DNA of 64,000 nt from Lachancea dasiensis (lineage: Eukaryota > Ascomycota > Saccharomycetes > Saccharomycetales > Saccharomycetaceae). Under the pieces are notes generated by a model. That model was not told the origin of the DNA. It did no database searches and saw only the letters and a list, made by a program, of their open reading frames with translations. Numbering within the stretch: the first letter of the stretch is position 1; every line of letters starts with the position of its first letter. The stretch is taken from positions 1,183,866-1,247,865 of the forward strand of contig LT598454.1 of NCBI GenBank assembly GCA_900074725.1, read 5' to 3'. A program made the position numbers and the translations under genes. Positions 60,329 to 64,000 of this stretch are shown piece by piece.

Positions 60329-61235
60329 GATTGGGGGAAGTCACACGTCTCTAGTACTTGAATCTAAACAGACGCCCTTATTCAATTGAGCACTATATGC
60401 CGCATAGATACTTTATATACTACTTGTTTTCTGCGGCTGGTCTTCTTAATAACCTCGATTCTGACTGTAGCTTTAATTTATCAACAGTCGAAATACTTAT
60501 CAATCGAGATAAGGGTTCCCCTCATCGCTGATCAACGTAAATTAGAGAGCCGTGCCTATGGACAAATACCTCGAACTGTGAGAAGCGCCACGATAAGAAC
60601 CCCCTAGAGCGGACGCTCGAAGGATATATCGGTCGGTTGGCAGGCATCGTGAATGCCATAACCAAGAAAGCTTTTGCCCCAAAAGGCCAAATTGCGCTCT
60701 ACACTTGTAGCAAGCATGCGATACAGATGTAATAACAAACTGATACCGAGCTAAGGGCTAGCCACATCAGTCGACTGCTTCCAACACCCCCCTGATTAGT
60801 GCTGCACCTGCTGCAGCGTCAACTGATCACAATGTCTGCATAGTGGTCGGGTGTCTCTCGGAGCCTTATCCGAGTGCGATAGCGCTGATGCCAAGTACGC
60901 AACAACCGGAATATCGCTGGATAACCGTTTCAAAAAACCAATAAGGTTATGTAGGCAAGATAGGTAGATGATGGATATCTTTCACAGGAAACCACAAAGC
61001 AGAGAATGATAAAACTGATAAACGCGAGACAATATACCCCTATCTCATCTCGTCTTCTTGTGCGTTGCTCTGTCTTTCGGGCAATAATAGCTGTATTTAG
61101 CCATGCGAGAATGCGACGGCCTTGCCAATACGAATCCTCGCTATCCTGACTGTATAAAACGAGCGATAGAAGTCACCAGCCAGCACTTTCAACACAGCAT
61201 CATAGCGGGAACATAAACTAGCAGCACTTTTCGCA
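60329..61235. promoter_or_regulatory. Divergent, GATA-rich promoter of formamidase and DUR3
   Basis: GATAAG/CTTATC cores lie at 60496, 60508, 60592 and 60865, with further GATAA near 60920-61020. TATA-like elements are at 60412-60419 (formamidase side) and 61153-61159 (DUR3 side). This is the expected architecture for Gln3/Gat1-controlled nitrogen genes. Confidence 0.62.
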
Positions 61236-63245
61236 ATGGTTGAGCCAATTCTAGAACAAGCTTATGGTTACTGCTATATACTTGTGCTAGCTGCCGGGTT
61301 TGCAGCACTGATGATCTTCATCACAAGGATTCTGTCGAGTCTACTCGACGAGAAACAGAACTCGGAACGATTCACCACCTCTGGTCGCAACACCTCGTCC
61401 GGTCTGATCGCATCTGCCGTGGTATCATCATGGACCTGGCCCGGCACGCTACTGACATCAAGTGGGATGGCGTATTCGTATGGTATTTGTGGAGGTGCCT
61501 GGTATGCATTTGCGTTCACAATCCAAATTACCTTCTTTTCTGTGCTGGCGTTGGAAATAAAACGGAAGGCTCCTGGTGCCCACACAATTCTTGAGATTGT
61601 CAAAGCCAGATTTGGCAGGGTCGCTCACTGGGTGATGCTCTTTTACGCTTTGGGTACCAATGTTATTATTTCTGCGATGCTGCTGCTGGGAGGTTGCCAG
61701 GCCATTCATGTCATCACCGGCATGCATTTAGTCGCTGCTGCCATGCTCTTGCCAATTGGTGTGTTTGTGTTTACCGTCATCGGTGGGCTTAAGAGTACCT
61801 TTATTTCAGACTGGTTCCATACCATCATCATTTACCTTGTGATCATCATCAGCATCTTCAACACCTACACGAGATCGGAAAAAATTGGTTCTATCGACAA
61901 GATGTACGATATGCTCACCGAGGTTGCTAAAGAACATCCATCGGCATGCTACAAGGGGTCTTACCTGACTTGGACCAACAAGACTGCCTTGCTGAACGGT
62001 TGGAACATCGTCATCGGCGGTTTCTCCACTGTGTTTTGCGACCCATCTTACTCTCAAAAGGCGATTGCTGCTAAGCCAAAGTCTAGTATGTTTGGCTACT
62101 TTCTAGGTGGTCTATGTTGGCTAGTTATTCCATTGGCTCTTTCCTTGGCTTCTTCCTTGGCAAACCTGGCTTTGGTCAACGACCCTGCATCCCTGACTTA
62201 TCCAAATTTGGTCCCAACCACCCTTGTCAATGAGGGTATTCCTATGCTCTACGGGCTGTTTCTGACTTTGGGAAAGAGTGGATGCGCTGCAGGTCTACTT
62301 ATGATCTGGCTAGCGGCCACTTCTGCCACTTCTGCTGAACTGATCGGTTTCTCTTCTGTTGTCACCTACGATGTCTACCGGGCCTACATTAATCCAAGAG
62401 CTAGTGGTAAGCAGCTTGTCAGCGTCACCCACATCTGTGTCACCCTCTTTGCGTTGGCTATGGGTGGTTTGACAGTCGTGTTCAATTATATTGGCATCAC
62501 CATCAGTTGGATTATCAGTTTCATTGGTGTCATTCTGGGGCCTGGTGTATTTGCTTTCACTTTGAGTCTCTTCTGGAGTAGAATGACCAAGCTTTCTATT
62601 GTTGTTGGTCCACCTTTGGCTTCAATTGTCGCACTTATTAGCTGGTGCGGTTCTGCCAAGGCCTTCTACGGCAGTGTCAACAAAGACACGCTTGGCCAAC
62701 AATATTCATGTGCGGTTGGTAACTTCATCGGTCTTTTTGGCTCCCTGATCTTCATTGTCATCATTTCTTTAGTGAAACCTGACGAAACTCCTTACGACTT
62801 TGACAGTCTAGATGAAAATTTCGTTGCTGCCGATGATGCTACCGTCGAAGAAGCCACAGCTATGAAAATCACTGATCCTAAAGAGAAACAAGAACTAAGA
62901 AAATACTCCTTATACTCCCAGATCATTGCATGGTCACTATTCTTTATTTTGATCTTTTTGATACCAATGCCAATGTACGGTCAAAATTACATCTATTCGA
63001 GGAGGTTCTTCCGTGGCTGGGTAATTATTGTCATGATTTGGCTTCTACTTGCCGCCACAATTATCATTGTATTGCCAGTTTACCAGAGCAGAGAAACACT
63101 ACGCAAACTATGGAACATTTCCACTGGAAAGCAACAAAAGGAAGAAAAAGAGTTGCTATCAGCTCAACCCTCCTGTGTTATTGAAGGAATTGAGAAGGTT
63201 ATCGATGTCAGCATTGAGACGGATGCTAAAGCGCGCGACATCTAA
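61236..63245 (+). CDS. DUR3: Urea/polyamine Na+- or H+-coupled transporter Dur3
   Basis: The protein has 669 residues with about 15 hydrophobic segments of the sodium:solute symporter family. The N-terminus (GRNTSSGLIASAVVSSWTWPGTLLTSSGMAYSYGICGGAWYAF) and GGFSTVFCDPSYSQKAIAAKP are characteristic of fungal Dur3. It imports urea and, in S. cerevisiae, spermidine. It is shorter than S. cerevisiae Dur3 (735). Its divergent partner is formamidase, so the pair forms a nitrogen-scavenging module under GATA control. The LTR fragment begins 21 bp after the stop codon. Confidence 0.92.
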   Translation: MVEPILEQAYGYCYILVLAAGFAALMIFITRILSSLLDEKQNSERFTTSGRNTSSGLIASAVVSSWTWPGTLLTSSGMAYSYGICGGAWYAFAFTIQITFFSVLALEIKRKAPGAHTILEIVKARFGRVAHWVMLFYALGTNVIISAMLLLGGCQAIHVITGMHLVAAAMLLPIGVFVFTVIGGLKSTFISDWFHTIIIYLVIIISIFNTYTRSEKIGSIDKMYDMLTEVAKEHPSACYKGSYLTWTNKTALLNGWNIVIGGFSTVFCDPSYSQKAIAAKPKSSMFGYFLGGLCWLVIPLALSLASSLANLALVNDPASLTYPNLVPTTLVNEGIPMLYGLFLTLGKSGCAAGLLMIWLAATSATSAELIGFSSVVTYDVYRAYINPRASGKQLVSVTHICVTLFALAMGGLTVVFNYIGITISWIISFIGVILGPGVFAFTLSLFWSRMTKLSIVVGPPLASIVALISWCGSAKAFYGSVNKDTLGQQYSCAVGNFIGLFGSLIFIVIISLVKPDETPYDFDSLDENFVAADDATVEEATAMKITDPKEKQELRKYSLYSQIIAWSLFFILIFLIPMPMYGQNYIYSRRFFRGWVIIVMIWLLLAATIIIVLPVYQSRETLRKLWNISTGKQQKEEKELLSAQPSCVIEGIEKVIDVSIETDAKARDI

Positions 63246-63266
63246 AGTTTTGGCGAAAAGTATTAT

Positions 63267-63470
63267 TGAGGCAAATCTGATTCATTAGTAGAAAGCTTAC
63301 TGAATTTGTCTTGTACGTTGTTCATAGACATTGTAAGATGAGTGACTTGGATAGGGAATTCTATTTATTGAGGCGAATGTGATTCATTAGTAGAAAGCTT
63401 GCTAAATTTATCTTGTAATTCGTTGATAGACATGGTAAGATGAGTTACTTGGATCTATGGAATTCTATTT
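63267..63470. repeat. Tandem repeat of ~102 bp within LTR copy 3
   Basis: Two imperfect units begin with TGAGGCAAATCTGATTCATTAG and TGAGGCGAATGTGATTCATTAG-type sequence and end GGAATTCTATTTA. Confidence 0.8.
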
Positions 63471-63541
63471 ATCTCCGTGATTATTTTAGGCATTAGAGTT
63501 GGCTCTGTTACATGAACAAAGGCCTGGTATTTATACAATTC
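63267..63541 (-). mobile_element. Truncated LTR with internal tandem duplication (copy 3)
   Basis: On the minus strand this is the 3' part of the same LTR family. Homology with copies 1 and 2 runs from the terminal GCCTCA to the TATA-like stretch and stops at about 63541. The 5' ~160 bp are missing. The 3' end is present twice (63267-63368 and 63369 onward, period 102 bp), each with its own short MS-start frame ending in CCTCA. It directly abuts the helicase-like gene. Confidence 0.78.
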
Positions 63542-63548
63542 TGACGAG

Positions 63549-64000
63549 ATGACGGTGGCAGCCGCACCCAAGACTACAGCGCCGCGCGAAAGACTCAACT
63601 TTCGCCAGATGAGACACGGGATGATTGCAGTCACGCGGCGGTATCTCCGCGACGAGCTAGGCGATACGGAGCCCATGCGGATTGCTGCATCAGAGCTTCT
63701 GGCAGGACACTCGGTGCAAACAGGGATGCAAGTGTACGGCGTGGACAAGTTCACGTTTGAGGGAGTGGACCACTCAACGGCATATTCCATGCAGGAGGAG
63801 ATCTCCAAGCGGTGGATACGGTGGTTGGGGCTTGAGAGCGATCCGGAGGTGGTGTTGGCAGATGCTCAGAAGCGGACGTTCAATGGAGCGTATGTCCACG
63901 ACGAGCGCAGCGCAGAGGACCTGGTCATGGCCGGCAAAGAGCTGTACGGTAGCGACTTTGTCTTTAAGAGCATTGAGCAGAGTATGGCGTGTGTGGATGT
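63549..64000 (+). CDS. 5' end of a telomere-linked RecQ-like helicase gene with a tyrosine-recombinase-like head (3' end outside window)
   Basis: The frame is open from the ATG at 63549 to the window edge, 150 complete codons; an in-frame TGA lies upstream at 63513. RQMRHGMIAVTRRYLRDEL followed by AGHSVQTGMQVYG resembles box II of tyrosine recombinases (Arg-His, then GHS and a Tyr). A conserved-looking ISKRWIRWLGL follows. The last residues, GSDFVFKSIEQSMACVDV, look like the Q-motif region that precedes the Walker A loop of RecQ-type helicases in fungal telomere-linked or Crypton-derived genes. G+C is clearly higher than in neighbouring genes. The assignment is by pattern, not search. Confidence 0.6.
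   Translation, partial: MTVAAAPKTTAPRERLNFRQMRHGMIAVTRRYLRDELGDTEPMRIAASELLAGHSVQTGMQVYGVDKFTFEGVDHSTAYSMQEEISKRWIRWLGLESDPEVVLADAQKRTFNGAYVHDERSAEDLVMAGKELYGSDFVFKSIEQSMACVD

Overview
The window is nuclear DNA of a budding yeast (Saccharomycetaceae). Genes are mostly intron-poor. The few introns have GTATGT donor sites. The left 12 kb carries the block UTP14-GIM5-RAD10-YML096W-VPS9-TAF13-ARG81, which is contiguous on S. cerevisiae chromosome XIII, with ERO1 inserted between VPS9 and TAF13. That arrangement and the general gene content fit a non-whole-genome-duplication genus such as Lachancea or a relative; this is inference, and I cannot name the species.

Region 1 (1-13.3 kb) is a dense housekeeping block: ribosome biogenesis (UTP14, cut by the window edge), prefoldin (GIM5, with a 5' intron), DNA repair (RAD10), an asparagine-synthetase-like protein, endosomal Rab5 exchange factor (VPS9), ER oxidase (ERO1), TFIID (TAF13), the arginine regulator ARG81, and a YMR315W-type oxidoreductase. 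Region 2 (13.3-26 kb) is sparse: one solo Ty1/copia-type LTR, a secreted beta-propeller-like protein, an AAAP amino acid permease with a 2-kb GC-rich upstream region, a full-length bacterial-type IRC7 beta-lyase and a small NTF2-fold protein.

Region 3 (about 26.8-46.1 kb) looks like a metabolic gene cluster: GNAT acetyltransferase, D-2-hydroxyacid dehydrogenase, Dal5-type anion permease, Baeyer-Villiger-type monooxygenase, intron-containing 5-oxoprolinase, aspartate-type aminotransferase, two-finger C2H2 transcription factor (intron between the fingers), short-chain dehydrogenase and DHA1 exporter. Each upstream region carries one or more copies of a palindromic or near-palindromic NTGGAGCTCCA motif. 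The recognition helices of the cluster's own zinc-finger protein are predicted to read NTG-GAG. This is the most interesting feature of the window: a self-contained, apparently co-regulated nitrogen/carbon catabolic or detoxification cluster with a second solo LTR lodged inside it. Several promoters also carry GATAAG sites.

Region 4 (46-64 kb) is subtelomere-like accessory DNA: an RTA1/RSB1-type membrane protein under a perfectly duplicated 91-bp promoter module with Pdr-like sites, a decayed NQO/MdaB-type quinone reductase, an ARN-type siderophore transporter with Aft1-like sites, a YOR389W-like secreted protein, a broken DUP-family membrane protein, a GST-like protein, and a divergent formamidase-DUR3 nitrogen module. 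The window ends in a truncated, internally duplicated LTR abutting the 5' end of a GC-rich gene. That gene reads like the degenerate tyrosine-recombinase head of a telomere-linked RecQ-like helicase.

No tRNA, rRNA, centromere or CRISPR array was recognised.
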